A stretch of 64,000 nucleotides of DNA from Celeribacter neptunius (GCF_900113955.1 NZ_FORH01000002.1:1-64000); one strand, 5' to 3'. Shown: positions 7,458 through 16,313, counted from the stretch's first letter. Made by a program: numbers and translations. The notes: generated from the sequence alone by a model not told the origin.

Positions 7458-8912
7458 TTACACCCCGGTCGCCGGAATGCCAGAACGCTCGACCGGCTGC
7501 GGCGAGGTGAGGGCTTTCCATTTGCTGAGCGCCTTGTTCACCGTGGCATTCGGGTCGCGGGCGACGAATTCACCGTGGCCTTCCTTGGCCTTCAATTCGC
7601 CCTTGTCCACCGCGACATAGCCGCGGGTCAGCACGTAGCGCGGCAGGGCCGTCACCTCGATGCCTTCAAAGACATTATAGTCGATGGAGGAGGCTTGCGT
7701 GTCTGCCGAGATGGTCTTCGACATGGTCGGGTCCATGACGATGAGATCGGCGTCGGAGCCCACGAGAACCGCGCCCTTTTTCGGGTAGCAGTTGAGGATC
7801 TTGGCGATATTCGTCGAGGTCACGGCGACGAATTCGTTCATCGTGATGCGGCCGGTATCGACCCCCTTGGACCACAGGACCGGCAGGCGGTCTTCGAGCC
7901 CGCCGGTGCCATTGGGGATTTTCGAGAAATCGCCGACGCCGTAGCGTTTCTGCTCGGTGGTGAAGGCACAGTGATCGGTGGCGACACAGGAGAGCGTGCC
8001 CGAGGCCAGACCGGCCCAGAGGCTGTCCTGATGCTTCTTGTTGCGGAACGGCGGCGACATGACGCGACGGGCGGCATGATCCCAATCCTCGTTGAAATAC
8101 TCGGACTCGTCCAACACGAGATGCTGGATCAGCGGCTCGCCCCAAACGCGTTTGCCGTTCATCTTGGCCCGGCGGATCGCTTCATGGGCTTCCTCGCAGG
8201 AGGTGTGCACCACATAGAGCGGTGCGCCGGCCATATCCGCGATCATGATCGCACGGTTGGTGGCCTCGCCTTCAACCTGGGTCGGGCGGGAATAGGCGTG
8301 GCCTTCTGGACCATTGTTGCCCTCGGCCAGAAGCTGCGCGGTCAGCTCGGCGACGACATCGCCATTCTCGGCATGCACCAGCGGCGTGGCACCCAGCTCG
8401 GCACAGCGTTTGAACGAGGAATAAAGCTCGTCATCATTGACCATCAGCGCGCCCTTGTAGGCGAGGAAGTGCTTGAAGGTGTTGATGCCTTTTTCTTCGG
8501 TGATGATCTTCATCTCGTCGAAGACCTGCTCGCCCCACCAGGTGATCGCCATGTGATAGGAATAGTCGCACGACGCCTGGGCCGACTTGTTGTCCCATTT
8601 CTTCAACGCGTCGAGCAAGCTCTCGCCCGGATCGGGCAGCGCGAAATCGACCACCATCGTGGTGCCGCCGGCCAGAGCCGCGCGGGTGCCGGAGGCGAAA
8701 TCGTCCGAAGAATGCGTGCCCATGAAGGGCATTTCCAAATGGGTGTGCGGGTCAATGCCGCCGGGCATGACATAGCAGCCCTCCGCGTCGAGGATCTCGT
8801 CCCCGGTGAGATCCGGCCCGATCTCGACGATCACCCCGTCCTCGATCTTGACGTCTGCCTTGTAGGTCAGGTCCGCGGTCACCACCGTGCCGCCTTTGAT
8901 CACCTTGCTCAT
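7458..8912 (-). CDS. hydA: Dihydropyrimidinase (D-hydantoinase family)
   Basis: 484 residues, the usual size. It hydrolyses 5,6-dihydrouracil/dihydrothymine to N-carbamoyl-beta-alanine or its methyl derivative, step 2 of reductive pyrimidine catabolism. Metal-site motifs are visible: GGIDPHTHLE (HxH), the carboxylated-lysine segment FLAYKGALM, LVHAENGD, VVHTSCEEA and CVATDHCAF with the metal-binding Asp. The gene follows the carbamoyl-amide hydrolase by 85 bases and precedes the Nudix gene. Also called pydB or dhpA. Substrate assignment rests on family plus the preA/preT and pydC neighbours. Confidence 0.94.
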   Translation of the reverse strand: MSKVIKGGTVVTADLTYKADVKIEDGVIVEIGPDLTGDEILDAEGCYVMPGGIDPHTHLEMPFMGTHSSDDFASGTRAALAGGTTMVVDFALPDPGESLLDALKKWDNKSAQASCDYSYHMAITWWGEQVFDEMKIITEEKGINTFKHFLAYKGALMVNDDELYSSFKRCAELGATPLVHAENGDVVAELTAQLLAEGNNGPEGHAYSRPTQVEGEATNRAIMIADMAGAPLYVVHTSCEEAHEAIRRAKMNGKRVWGEPLIQHLVLDESEYFNEDWDHAARRVMSPPFRNKKHQDSLWAGLASGTLSCVATDHCAFTTEQKRYGVGDFSKIPNGTGGLEDRLPVLWSKGVDTGRITMNEFVAVTSTNIAKILNCYPKKGAVLVGSDADLIVMDPTMSKTISADTQASSIDYNVFEGIEVTALPRYVLTRGYVAVDKGELKAKEGHGEFVARDPNATVNKALSKWKALTSPQPVERSGIPATGV

Positions 8913-8997
8913 ATTGTCACTCCTTGTTGGTCGAAGCGGCGCGCCGATACCGGCGCGCTCTGGCTTATGTCTTGTGTCTTGGCCCTTCAGCGGGCGC

Positions 8998-10251
8998 TCA
9001 CTCCACGATCTCCGCCGTCTCCAGAACCGCGTGCATCAGCACGTCGGTGCCGGCGGCGGCCCAGTCCTGGCTGATATCCTCGGCCTCATTGTGTGACAGA
9101 CCGTCGACACAGGGGCACATGACCATGGTGGTTGGCGCCATGGCGGCGGCCCAGCAGGCGTCGTGACCGGCGCCGGAGACGATATCCATATGCGAGTAGC
9201 CGAGTTTCTCGGCCGCGTTGCGGACATTCGAGACGAGGTCCGGGGTGAAGGTCACCGGGTCGAAATGGCCCACGGCCTCAACCGCATAGCCGACACCAAG
9301 CTCATCACAGATCTTCTCGGCGCGTTCCTCTATCTGGCTGCGCATCGAGGTGAGTTTCTCGATGCTGGGCGTGCGGATATCGACGGTAAAGACCACACTG
9401 CCGGGCAGCACGTTGCGCGAATTCGGGGTGAATTGCATCTGGCCGACGCCACCCACCGCGTTGGGCTGATGATCCATCGCCACGTCCTGCACCATCTCGA
9501 GGATACGTGCCATGGCAAGACCGGCGTTGGTGCGCATCGCCATCGGGGTCGAGCCGGTGTGCGCCTCTTTGCCGGTAAGCGTGAATTCGAGCCACCACAG
9601 ACCCTGACAATGGGTCACGACCCCGATGTCTTTGCCCTCGGCCTCCAAAATCGGCCCCTGTTCGATATGCAGCTCATAGTACGCATGCATCTTGCGGGCG
9701 CCGACCTCTTCCTCGCCTTTCCAGCCGATGCGGGCGAGCTCTTCACCATAGCTCTTGCCCTCGAGATCGGTGCGGGCGTAAGCATAGTCGAGCGTGTGCT
9801 TGCCGGCGAACACGCCAGAGGCCAGCATCGCGGGGGCAAACCGCGCGCCCTCTTCATTGGCCCAGTTGGTCACCACGATCGGATGTTTCGTCTTGATGCC
9901 GAGATCGTTCATCGTGCGCACGGCTTCGAGCGCGCCCAGCACGCCCAGAACCCCATCGTATTTGCCGCCCGTGGGCTGGGTGTCGAGATGCGAGCCGACG
10001 TAAACCGGCAGGGCCTCCGGATCGGTGCCTTCGCGGGTCATGAACATCGTGCCCATGGCATCGACACCCATGGTCATCCCCGCCTCTTCGCACCATTTCT
10101 GGAACAGTTTGCGGCCCTCGGCATCCTCATCGGTCAGCGTCTGTCGGTTACAGCCACCGGCGATCCCCGGCCCGATCTTTGCCATTTCCATCAGGCTGTC
10201 CCAAAGACGATCGGAATTGATTTTGAGGTTTTCACCAGCAGCGGCGGACAT
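8998..10251 (-). CDS. pydC: N-carbamoyl-beta-alanine amidohydrolase (M20 family, Zn-dependent)
   Basis: 417 residues. M20/ArgE-DapE family hydrolase with YVGSHLDTQPTGGKYDG (metal ligand His/Asp), NEEGARF, the HIEQGP motif typical of the allantoate/ureidopropionase group, and SGAGHDA near the C-terminus. In this context it removes the carbamoyl group of N-carbamoyl-beta-alanine, giving beta-alanine, ammonia and CO2. Allantoate amidohydrolases and L-carbamoylases look alike, so activity is assigned from its linkage to dihydropyrimidinase and a RutR-type regulator. It is the first gene of the minus-strand operon. Confidence 0.88.
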   Translation of the reverse strand: MSAAAGENLKINSDRLWDSLMEMAKIGPGIAGGCNRQTLTDEDAEGRKLFQKWCEEAGMTMGVDAMGTMFMTREGTDPEALPVYVGSHLDTQPTGGKYDGVLGVLGALEAVRTMNDLGIKTKHPIVVTNWANEEGARFAPAMLASGVFAGKHTLDYAYARTDLEGKSYGEELARIGWKGEEEVGARKMHAYYELHIEQGPILEAEGKDIGVVTHCQGLWWLEFTLTGKEAHTGSTPMAMRTNAGLAMARILEMVQDVAMDHQPNAVGGVGQMQFTPNSRNVLPGSVVFTVDIRTPSIEKLTSMRSQIEERAEKICDELGVGYAVEAVGHFDPVTFTPDLVSNVRNAAEKLGYSHMDIVSGAGHDACWAAAMAPTTMVMCPCVDGLSHNEAEDISQDWAAAGTDVLMHAVLETAEIVE

Positions 10252-10391
10252 GGGCTATCCTTTCAAGTTTCATCATTGTGCCAAACGGTACCATAGAGGC
10301 ATATTTCCCGGGACAGACATTCACGTCACATGAGCGGTGCCTTGCACCCGATCTCATGCCACTGCCTGCTGACCCGCTCCCTTTCACGGAG

Positions 10392-10443
10392 TTTTCATGA
10401 CGCCTTTTCATGGCGCTTTCTCATGAAGCTTTCTCATGGTCAG
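10392..10443. repeat. Four 13-bp direct repeats upstream of pydC
   Basis: Units start at 10392, 10405, 10418 and 10431 and share TTTTCATG or TTCTCATG; units 1-3 continue with a GC-containing tail. The array is contiguous and lies between the pydC start and the RutR operator. Confidence 0.75.
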
Positions 10444-10478
10444 TCAGACGATCCTCCCGGTCACACCCTCTCGCAGGT

Positions 10479-10494
10479 TTGACCATTTGGTCAA
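10479..10494. promoter_or_regulatory. RutR operator
   Basis: TTGACCA-TT-TGGTCAA is a perfect 7-2-7 palindrome identical to the known RutR consensus TTGACCAnnTGGTCAA. It is 157 bases before the rutR-like start and 228 bases before pydC. RutR is released by uracil or thymine, so this site should control the divergent promoters. Confidence 0.92.
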
Positions 10495-10651
10495 GAGAAC
10501 ACTAGCAGCAGCGTCGCGAGACACAAAACCATGCAAGTGCCGAAAAACCATGCAATCTTGCTACAAGTGCGGTTTTAAGGCGATTCCCTCTTCGGTTTGG
10601 CGTTTTTTTTGGCAATTATAGAGCAACCAACGACAAGAACGAGGGGACCCC

Positions 10652-11284
10652 ATGGGAATCGAGCGACATATGCCGGGCCGTCAACCACGCACAAGAATCC
10701 AGAAAAAGAACACCGAAACCATTCTGGAGGCGGCTCTGGACGTGTTTTCCCAGCATGGGTTCCGCGGTGCGACGCTCGATCAGATCGCCAAGGCGGCGGG
10801 GCTCTCGAAACCCAATCTGCTCTATTATTTCCCCTCGAAAGTCGCCATTCACCGCGCCCTGATCGATGGTTTGATGCAAACCTGGCTCGATCCTTTGCGT
10901 AAAATGCGGGCGGATGGCGACCCGATCGAAGAGCTGCTTGCCTATGTCTTGCGCAAATTGGACATGGCCCGGGAGTACCCGCGCGAGAGCCGGTTGTTCG
11001 CCAATGAGATCGTCCAGGGCGCGCCCAATATCATGGACAAGATCGAGGGCGAGCTGAAAGATCTGGTCGAGGAAAAGGCCAAGGTGATCGAAGCCTGGAT
11101 CGCCACTGGCAAGATCGCCCCGGTGAACCCCTATCACCTGTTGTTCTCGATCTGGTCGACGACTCAGCACTATGCCGATTTCGATGCCCAGGTGCGGGCG
11201 ATCCTGCACCCCGAGGGCGACAGCCATTTCACCGATGCGGCCGAGTATCTCGAGACCCTGTTCCGGCGGATGCTGACGCCCTGA
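10652..11284 (+). CDS. rutR: RutR-type TetR regulator of pyrimidine catabolism
   Basis: 210 residues. N-terminal TetR helix-turn-helix (ATLDQIAKAAGLSKPNLLYYF, about residues 40-60) followed by a RutR-type C-terminal ligand domain with SIWSTTQHYADFDAQVRAIL (about residues 166-185). RutR binds uracil or thymine. GAGGGG lies before the ATG. The perfect RutR palindrome at 10479-10494 in the shared upstream region supports the assignment. It probably represses the divergent pydC operon; whether it also represses preT-preA is unproven. Confidence 0.9.
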   Translation: MGIERHMPGRQPRTRIQKKNTETILEAALDVFSQHGFRGATLDQIAKAAGLSKPNLLYYFPSKVAIHRALIDGLMQTWLDPLRKMRADGDPIEELLAYVLRKLDMAREYPRESRLFANEIVQGAPNIMDKIEGELKDLVEEKAKVIEAWIATGKIAPVNPYHLLFSIWSTTQHYADFDAQVRAILHPEGDSHFTDAAEYLETLFRRMLTP

Positions 11285-11700
11285 GGACGGGCGCTAATGG
11301 CCGCCTTGCGGACGAAGAAGACTTTGCGCTTACCGACGTGAGCCGTGACAAGCCTGCCCGTGGGATGGCGCCATGACAGTGGTGGTCTGTACTTAATCCC
11401 GACCAAGTCCGCGAGAGTTCAATCTCTTGCGCGTGGATGACAATGCGCCAGCCCGCCGGGACGGGCAGGCGCAGGCGCGGCGGCTTCGCCTTGTCCCGCG
11501 CCGGAAGACAAATGTCCCCAATGCCCCCCATCCCCCCTCTTGGAAACCATATCCCGCGCGCCCGCGGCCTGGCAGCGCCGGGGGCGTTAAGCTGGGGGCG
11601 TTAACCAAGATTAAAAATATCTGAAAACGTTAACCTTTAGGACACCAAGAACATATATAAAGGAAGCTGGTGGGGGCTCCTGAGAAGAAGGAGCAAGTGC
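11285..11700. other. Intergenic region with repeat copy B
   Basis: 416 bases without a gene after rutR. The middle is dispersed repeat copy B (11392-11502). Near 11581-11604 GGGGCGTTAA occurs twice with a 14-base period. The AT-rich segment 11600-11665 probably contains the promoter of the next gene. Confidence 0.6.
11392..11502 (+). repeat. Dispersed intergenic palindromic repeat, copy B
   Basis: Closest to copy C (29318-29430, inverted). It contains GACCAAGTCCGCGAGAG, TTGCGCGTGGATGACAATGC, the GCCCG/CGGGC hairpin and the terminal GGCGCGG (11474-11480) / CCGCGCC (11496-11502) stem enclosing GGC-TTC-GCC. Confidence 0.8.
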
Positions 11701-12336
11701 ATGACCAATATCGCTGGTGTGCCGGCTTTTGGAGGGGGTGGATTTGCATTCAGACAACCGCCCGATCCGCCAGAGCCCGCTGTTCCCCAGATCGCGGAAA
11801 CCGCACTGAATGGAACAGCAACTTATACAAAGGGGAATGAACTCCCCGGACAAAACGGAGAACCTCTCTCCTATCGCCTGCCCGAAGTTTCGGAAGAGTC
11901 CGAAGCCAATGTCACGGCAAGCGAAAAGGCCATGACCGAGAGCTACGACATCTCCGAAAGACTGCCCGAAGATGTGTTGACCGGACCGACCCCGGCCTTC
12001 CAGGCCTCCGTACTGGAAGTCGAGCTCGACCTGCGCAACACGATCGCGGAACTGGCCGCGCGCCGCAGCCAAGCCGCGGATGAAAGAGCCATTGCCGCGG
12101 CGGCTTCGGAGCAACGCTCCGACGCGCCGACATCGGTACAGGCCCAGCGGCAGACCGCTGAGGAAACCACCGAAGCGCCGGATACCACTGCGGAAGACAG
12201 TGCCACGGATTACGCCGAGGACAGTGCGAAAGCACAAACGACCGCCCTGTCGGCCACGCCGTCAGAGGCTCAGGACCCGGAGGCCCAATATGCGGGACCT
12301 GCTGCGGTTCTCCGGACACCCTACGACAAGGGTTGA
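11701..12336 (+). CDS. Hypothetical low-complexity protein
   Basis: 211 residues, not recognised. There is no signal peptide or membrane segment. The first 20 residues are Gly/Phe-rich (FGGGGFAF), then a Pro-rich stretch, an acidic middle, a short Ala/Arg helix-prone segment (about residues 100-130, LRNTIAELAARRSQAADERA) and a long Ala/Thr/Glu/Ser tail likely to be disordered. AAGGAG lies about eight bases before the ATG, and codon choice is GC-rich as in its neighbours, so it is probably expressed. It is monocistronic. No function is proposed. Confidence 0.65.
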   Translation: MTNIAGVPAFGGGGFAFRQPPDPPEPAVPQIAETALNGTATYTKGNELPGQNGEPLSYRLPEVSEESEANVTASEKAMTESYDISERLPEDVLTGPTPAFQASVLEVELDLRNTIAELAARRSQAADERAIAAAASEQRSDAPTSVQAQRQTAEETTEAPDTTAEDSATDYAEDSAKAQTTALSATPSEAQDPEAQYAGPAAVLRTPYDKG

Positions 12337-12490
12337 TCCGATCTCCCGTGCCAGGATGGCGCGGTCTACAGATATTTTGACGACAGCTCCTCATCGCGCA
12401 CCCCTGCACGTGTCGCTATGAGCGGCGAGCTGGTTCAATCGGGCAGAAGTCCGCCACCCCCTCCGCGTCCGTGGTGACGTTCGGAGCCAA

Positions 12491-12514
12491 GGACTTTGTC
12501 TTGGACTTTGTCTT
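12491..12514. repeat. Tandem duplication, 12-bp unit
   Basis: GGACTTTGTCTT occurs twice in succession without a mismatch. Confidence 0.85.
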
Positions 12515-12547
12515 GCCCCGGCCCCCAAAGGGGAGCCCGGCCCCTTT

Positions 12548-12576
12548 GTCATGCGCAAATGTCGTCATGCGCAAAT
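12548..12576. repeat. Direct repeat, 13-bp unit with 16-bp period
   Basis: GTCATGCGCAAAT at 12548-12560 and again at 12564-12576, separated by GTC. Confidence 0.85.
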
Positions 12577-12832
12577 GAGACGCCCAAATACTTTGTGCCA
12601 AATATTCTGTGCAACGCTCAGCGCAAAACAGCAGGCAGACGACCACGCGGATCGGGCAACCGGGCGCCCGGCCGCTCTTCGATCCACCCTATCGCTTGAA
12701 GTTTCAGAAAACGTAAACGCGGGTCGCCGATCCGCCCACCCGTTTTGAAAAGACGATCTCTGTCAGAGGATTGCGTCACGGGATGACCCTGGGAATGGAA
12801 TTGGGACCGGGATAGAAACCGGAAAGACCCAG

Positions 12833-12883
12833 AAAGCCGCCGCGCGCGAAGGACAGGGACAACAGCCCCCGCGCGCGGCTTTG
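12833..12883 (-). terminator. Possible terminator after preA
   Basis: AAAGCCGC and GCGCG blocks (12833-12848) pair with CGCGCGGCTTT (12873-12883) across a loop. The stem is strong but the T-run on the minus strand is weak (TCTGGGTCTTT). Confidence 0.5.
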
Positions 12884-12886
12884 ACG

Positions 12887-14188
12887 TCACTCCGCCGAAA
12901 CGGCGGCAACGTTGTTCGGGTGCGTGGTCCAGTTGGCATAATCGCCGACCGGCTTGCCCGTGCGCTCATCCACCGCGCCTTTATCAAGCGTTTTCATGGT
13001 GATACAGCCCTCGATCGGGCAAACGTTGACGCAAAGGTTACAGGCGACGCATTCGTCATCCTTGACCGTGAACACGCGATCCTCGGACATTTCGATGGCC
13101 TGGTGCGAGGTATCTTCGCAAGCCGCATAGCAACGCCCGCAATTGATGCACTCGTCCTGATCGATCACCGCCTTGGTGACGTGGTTCAGGTTGAGATATT
13201 GCCAATCGGTGACATTGGGCACGGCCCGGCGCGAGATCTCGGAGACCGAGGTAAAGCCCTTCTCATCCATATATTGGCTGAGACCGGAAATCATCTCCTG
13301 CACCACTTTGAACCCATAGGTCATCGCCGCGGTACAGACCTGCACATTGCCGGCGCCAAGCGCGAGGAACTCTGCCGCATCGCGCCATGTGGTCACGCCG
13401 CCGATGCCCGAAATCGGGATCTGCGAGGTTTCCGGGTGACGGGCGATCTCGGCCACCATGTTCAGCGCGATCGGTTTCACCGCCGGGCCGCAATAGCCGC
13501 CATGGGTGCCCTTGCCGTCGATCATCGGCTCCGGGGAGAACGTGTCGAGATTGACCGAGGTGATCGAGTTGATCGTGTTGATCAGACTGACCGCATCGGC
13601 GCCGCCGCGCACCGCGGCCTCGGCCGGGTAGAGGATATTGGTGATGTTCGGCGTGAGTTTCACGATTACCGGCAGGTCGGTCGCCTCCTTGCACCAACGC
13701 GTCACCATCTCGATATATTCGGGCACCTGCCCCACGGCAGAGCCCATGCCGCGTTCGGCCATGCCATGCGGACAGCCGAAGTTCAGCTCGAACCCGTCAC
13801 AGCCGGTCTCGGCAATGCGCGGAATGATCGTTTTCCAGCTGTCGGCATCGCAGGGCACCATGACCGAGGCAATCAGCGCGCGATCCGGATAGTCCTTTTT
13901 CACCCGGGTCATCTCTTCGAGATTCACCTCGAGCGGACGATCGGTGATCAGCTCGATATTGTTGAGCCCCAGAAGCCGCCGGTCGGCGCCATGGATCGCG
14001 CCATAGCGCGGGCCGTTGACGTTGACCACCGGCGGGCCTTCCTCGCCGAGGGTCTTCCAGACCACACCACCCCAACCGGCCTCGAAGGCGCGGCGGACGT
14101 TATATTCCTTGTCGGTCGGCGGCGCAGAGGCCAGCCAGAACGGGTTCGGGGATTTGATGCCACAGAATTCAGTTGTCAAATCGGCCAT
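12887..14188 (-). CDS. preA: NAD-dependent dihydropyrimidine dehydrogenase subunit PreA
   Basis: 433 residues. N-terminal FMN-binding TIM barrel of the dihydroorotate/dihydropyrimidine dehydrogenase family, with the catalytic-loop Cys in NFGCPHGMAERGMG. The C-terminal ferredoxin domain has two 4Fe-4S motifs, CINCGRCYAAC and CVACNLCVNVCP (about residues 345-400). With PreT it reduces uracil and thymine to the dihydro compounds, step 1 of the pathway completed by hydA and pydC. It starts four bases after the preT stop, so the two are co-transcribed and co-translated. Also called pydA. Confidence 0.95.
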   Translation of the reverse strand: MADLTTEFCGIKSPNPFWLASAPPTDKEYNVRRAFEAGWGGVVWKTLGEEGPPVVNVNGPRYGAIHGADRRLLGLNNIELITDRPLEVNLEEMTRVKKDYPDRALIASVMVPCDADSWKTIIPRIAETGCDGFELNFGCPHGMAERGMGSAVGQVPEYIEMVTRWCKEATDLPVIVKLTPNITNILYPAEAAVRGGADAVSLINTINSITSVNLDTFSPEPMIDGKGTHGGYCGPAVKPIALNMVAEIARHPETSQIPISGIGGVTTWRDAAEFLALGAGNVQVCTAAMTYGFKVVQEMISGLSQYMDEKGFTSVSEISRRAVPNVTDWQYLNLNHVTKAVIDQDECINCGRCYAACEDTSHQAIEMSEDRVFTVKDDECVACNLCVNVCPIEGCITMKTLDKGAVDERTGKPVGDYANWTTHPNNVAAVSAE

Positions 14189-14192
14189 TGGC

Positions 14193-15530
14193 TTACCCTT
14201 TCATCAGGCTGGCGTGAATGTCTTCGGCGGCGTCGCGGCCCTCGGCCACCGCCGTCACGGTCAGGTCTTCGCCGCCCGAGGCACAGTCGCCCCCGGCCCA
14301 GACGCCCGCAACAGAGGTTCGGCCCGTGGCCGACACGGCGATCTTGCCGCCGGTGATCTCGATCCCTTCCGGAGCGCCGACAAGGGTCTGACCGATGGCT
14401 TTGAACAGCTGATCAGCGGGCAGACGGAACATTTCGCCCGTGCCGGTGAGTTTACCGTTCTCATCCTTGGTGTATTCGAATTCGACCTCGGCACAGGCGC
14501 CGTTGCCATGCACCGCCACGGGCGCAGCCCCGTAGATGATCTGCACGCCTTTCGAGGTGGCGAGTTCCTGTTCATACTCGGAGGCGCTCATCCGTTCCTT
14601 ACCGCGGCGGTAAACCATGGTGACGCTCTGGGCGCCCAGAAGCTTCGATTGCACCGCGGCATCGACGGCGGTCATGCCGCCACCGATCACCACGACATTG
14701 CGGCCCACCGGCAAGGTCGACAGGTCCTCGCTCTGGCGCAGGTCAGAAATGAAATCCACCGCATCCATGACGCCTTGCTTGTCTTCGCCCTCGGCGCGCA
14801 GCGCGTTGACGCCGGCAAGCCCGATGGCGAGGAAGACCGCGTCAAAATCGGCTTTCAGAGCCTCAAGCGAGAGCCCTTCCCCGAGTTTCTTGCCGGTCTC
14901 GACGGTGATCCCGCCGATCTGCATCAGCCAGTCGACTTCCTTCTGGGCGAAATCATCCGGCGCCTTGTAAGAGGCGATGCCATATTCGTTCAGACCGCCC
15001 ACCTTGGCGCGCGGATCGTACATCACCACGTCATGACCATGCATCGCCAGACGGTGCGCCGCAGACAGGCCCGCCGGGCCGGCGCCGGCCACGGCGATTT
15101 TCTTGCCGGTGCTCGCGGCGCGGGTGAACGGATGGGAATTCTTCGCCATCAGCCGATCGGTGGCGTAGCGCTGCAGGCGTCCGATCTCGACCGGCTGGCC
15201 CTCTGCCGCCTCGCGCACACAGACCTCTTCGCAGAGCGTCTCGGTCGGGCAGACCCGGGCGCACATGCCGCCGAGGATATTCTGTTCGAGAATGGTCTTG
15301 GCCGCGGCCTCCGGCGTGCCGGTCATGATCTGACGGATGAACAGCGGGATGTCGATTGAGGTCGGACAGGCCGTCATGCACGGCGCATCATGGCAGAAAT
15401 AACAACGGTCGGCGGCCACCAGCGCCTCATGGTCATCGAGGGCCGGGTGCAGATCGGAAAACTGCGCCGCGTAGCTCTCTTGAGGCAGGCGTCCGGCGGT
15501 GATTCCGGGCGTCAGCGGGGTGTTGGACAT
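14193..15530 (-). CDS. preT: NAD-dependent dihydropyrimidine dehydrogenase subunit PreT
   Basis: 445 residues. N-terminal Fer4_20 (GltD-like) domain with two Cys groups (CYFCHDAPCMTACP and MCARVCPTETLCEEVC), then FAD-binding AGAGPAGLSAAHRLA (about residue 115) and NAD-binding VIGGGMTAVDAAV (about residue 265). It passes electrons from NADH through FAD and Fe-S clusters to PreA. First gene of the preT-preA operon; an imperfect palindrome lies 57 bases upstream at 15587-15605. Confidence 0.94.
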   Translation of the reverse strand: MSNTPLTPGITAGRLPQESYAAQFSDLHPALDDHEALVAADRCYFCHDAPCMTACPTSIDIPLFIRQIMTGTPEAAAKTILEQNILGGMCARVCPTETLCEEVCVREAAEGQPVEIGRLQRYATDRLMAKNSHPFTRAASTGKKIAVAGAGPAGLSAAHRLAMHGHDVVMYDPRAKVGGLNEYGIASYKAPDDFAQKEVDWLMQIGGITVETGKKLGEGLSLEALKADFDAVFLAIGLAGVNALRAEGEDKQGVMDAVDFISDLRQSEDLSTLPVGRNVVVIGGGMTAVDAAVQSKLLGAQSVTMVYRRGKERMSASEYEQELATSKGVQIIYGAAPVAVHGNGACAEVEFEYTKDENGKLTGTGEMFRLPADQLFKAIGQTLVGAPEGIEITGGKIAVSATGRTSVAGVWAGGDCASGGEDLTVTAVAEGRDAAEDIHASLMKG

Positions 15531-15586
15531 CGGGCTTGCTCCCTGTAGGCTTGCTTTTATCTCGCTTCAGCGTGGCATGTCGTATT

Positions 15587-15605
15587 TTTTTATCAAGCGG
15601 TAAAA
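15587..15605. promoter_or_regulatory. Imperfect palindrome upstream of preT
   Basis: TTTTTATC-AAGC-GGTAAAA forms an inverted repeat with one mismatch, 57 bases before the preT start. It does not match the RutR consensus. It is a candidate operator only. Confidence 0.35.
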
Positions 15606-15818
15606 TTTATACTTCGGACATTTTCGATCCGAAACCCGGCCCGACGCCACAGAATGATGCGCGGACGCCTAAATTCTGGGCAAATTTTACCGCCGCCGCC
15701 CGGCAGAGAGATCGGATATCGGGTTTTCACGCAACGTCACAGGGCCTATATACGGTGATCAGAACACCAATCAGCCTGGGGCAAAGCGATCCCGGGCGGC
15801 CCCAACTCGAGTGAACAT

Positions 15819-16313
15819 ATGACCAAGCAAAACGACGCCGATGTGGCTTTCATTCAGGCACTGGCCGAGCTTCTTGCCGCCAACGATCTGACCGAGCTCG
15901 AAGTGAAACGCGAATATGGCGAGAATGACCGCCTGAACGTCCGCGTCTCGAAAGCGCAGGAAATCGTTCAGACCGTGGCCTCCGTCGCTGCGCCGGCCCC
16001 TGTCGCCACCGCCGCGCCCGCCGCCGCACCGGTTGCGGCGGCCCCTGCCGCCGTCGAGGCCGGCGACCCGGCCAATGACCCGAATGCCGTGCCCTCGCCG
16101 ATGGTCGGCACCGCCTATCTGTCGCCGGAACCGGGTGCCGCAACCTTCGTCAAGATCGGCGATCAGGTCTCCGAGGGCCAGACGCTCCTCATCGTCGAAG
16201 CGATGAAGACCATGAACCACATCCCCGCTCCGAAATCCGGCACCGTGAAACGCGTGCTCGTCGAGGACGGCACCCCGGTCGAGTTCGGCGCCCCCTTGAT
16301 GATCATCGAATAA
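15819..16313 (+). CDS. accB: Acetyl-CoA carboxylase biotin carboxyl carrier protein
   Basis: 164 residues. An Ala/Pro-rich flexible linker (about residues 52-82) separates the short N-terminal domain from the biotinyl domain. The biotin attachment site is the VEAMKTMN motif, Lys130. BCCP carries carboxybiotin between AccC and the AccAD carboxyltransferase for malonyl-CoA synthesis. It is followed 11 bases later by accC, the classical operon. Confidence 0.97.
   Translation: MTKQNDADVAFIQALAELLAANDLTELEVKREYGENDRLNVRVSKAQEIVQTVASVAAPAPVATAAPAAAPVAAAPAAVEAGDPANDPNAVPSPMVGTAYLSPEPGAATFVKIGDQVSEGQTLLIVEAMKTMNHIPAPKSGTVKRVLVEDGTPVEFGAPLMIIE

Larger units (their letters stand above)
10252..10651. 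other. Divergent regulatory region pydC / rutR
   Basis: 400 bases without a gene, separating the pyd operon from its regulator. It holds a four-unit 13-bp tandem repeat (10392-10443) and a perfect RutR-type palindrome (10479-10494). The stretch next to the regulator (10590-10625) is AT-rich and includes TTATAG, a plausible promoter part. Confidence 0.7.
12337..12832. other. Long intergenic region with short tandem repeats
   Basis: About 500 bases with no supported gene. It contains two short tandem duplications, at 12491-12514 and 12548-12576. Codon structure is absent in all frames beyond chance. No RNA gene was recognised. Confidence 0.5.

Noticed and set aside
7278-9074. 598-codon open frame antisense to dihydropyrimidinase
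   Set aside because: Artefact of high third-position GC; the sense strand encodes a complete enzyme.
10392-10443. CRISPR array
   Set aside because: Units are 13 bp, contiguous and without spacers; no cas gene is nearby.
14026-14035. Further TTGACCA RutR half-sites, for example here and near 20693 and 23992
   Set aside because: They lie inside coding regions of preA, clpX and the DUF1513 gene and lack the second half.
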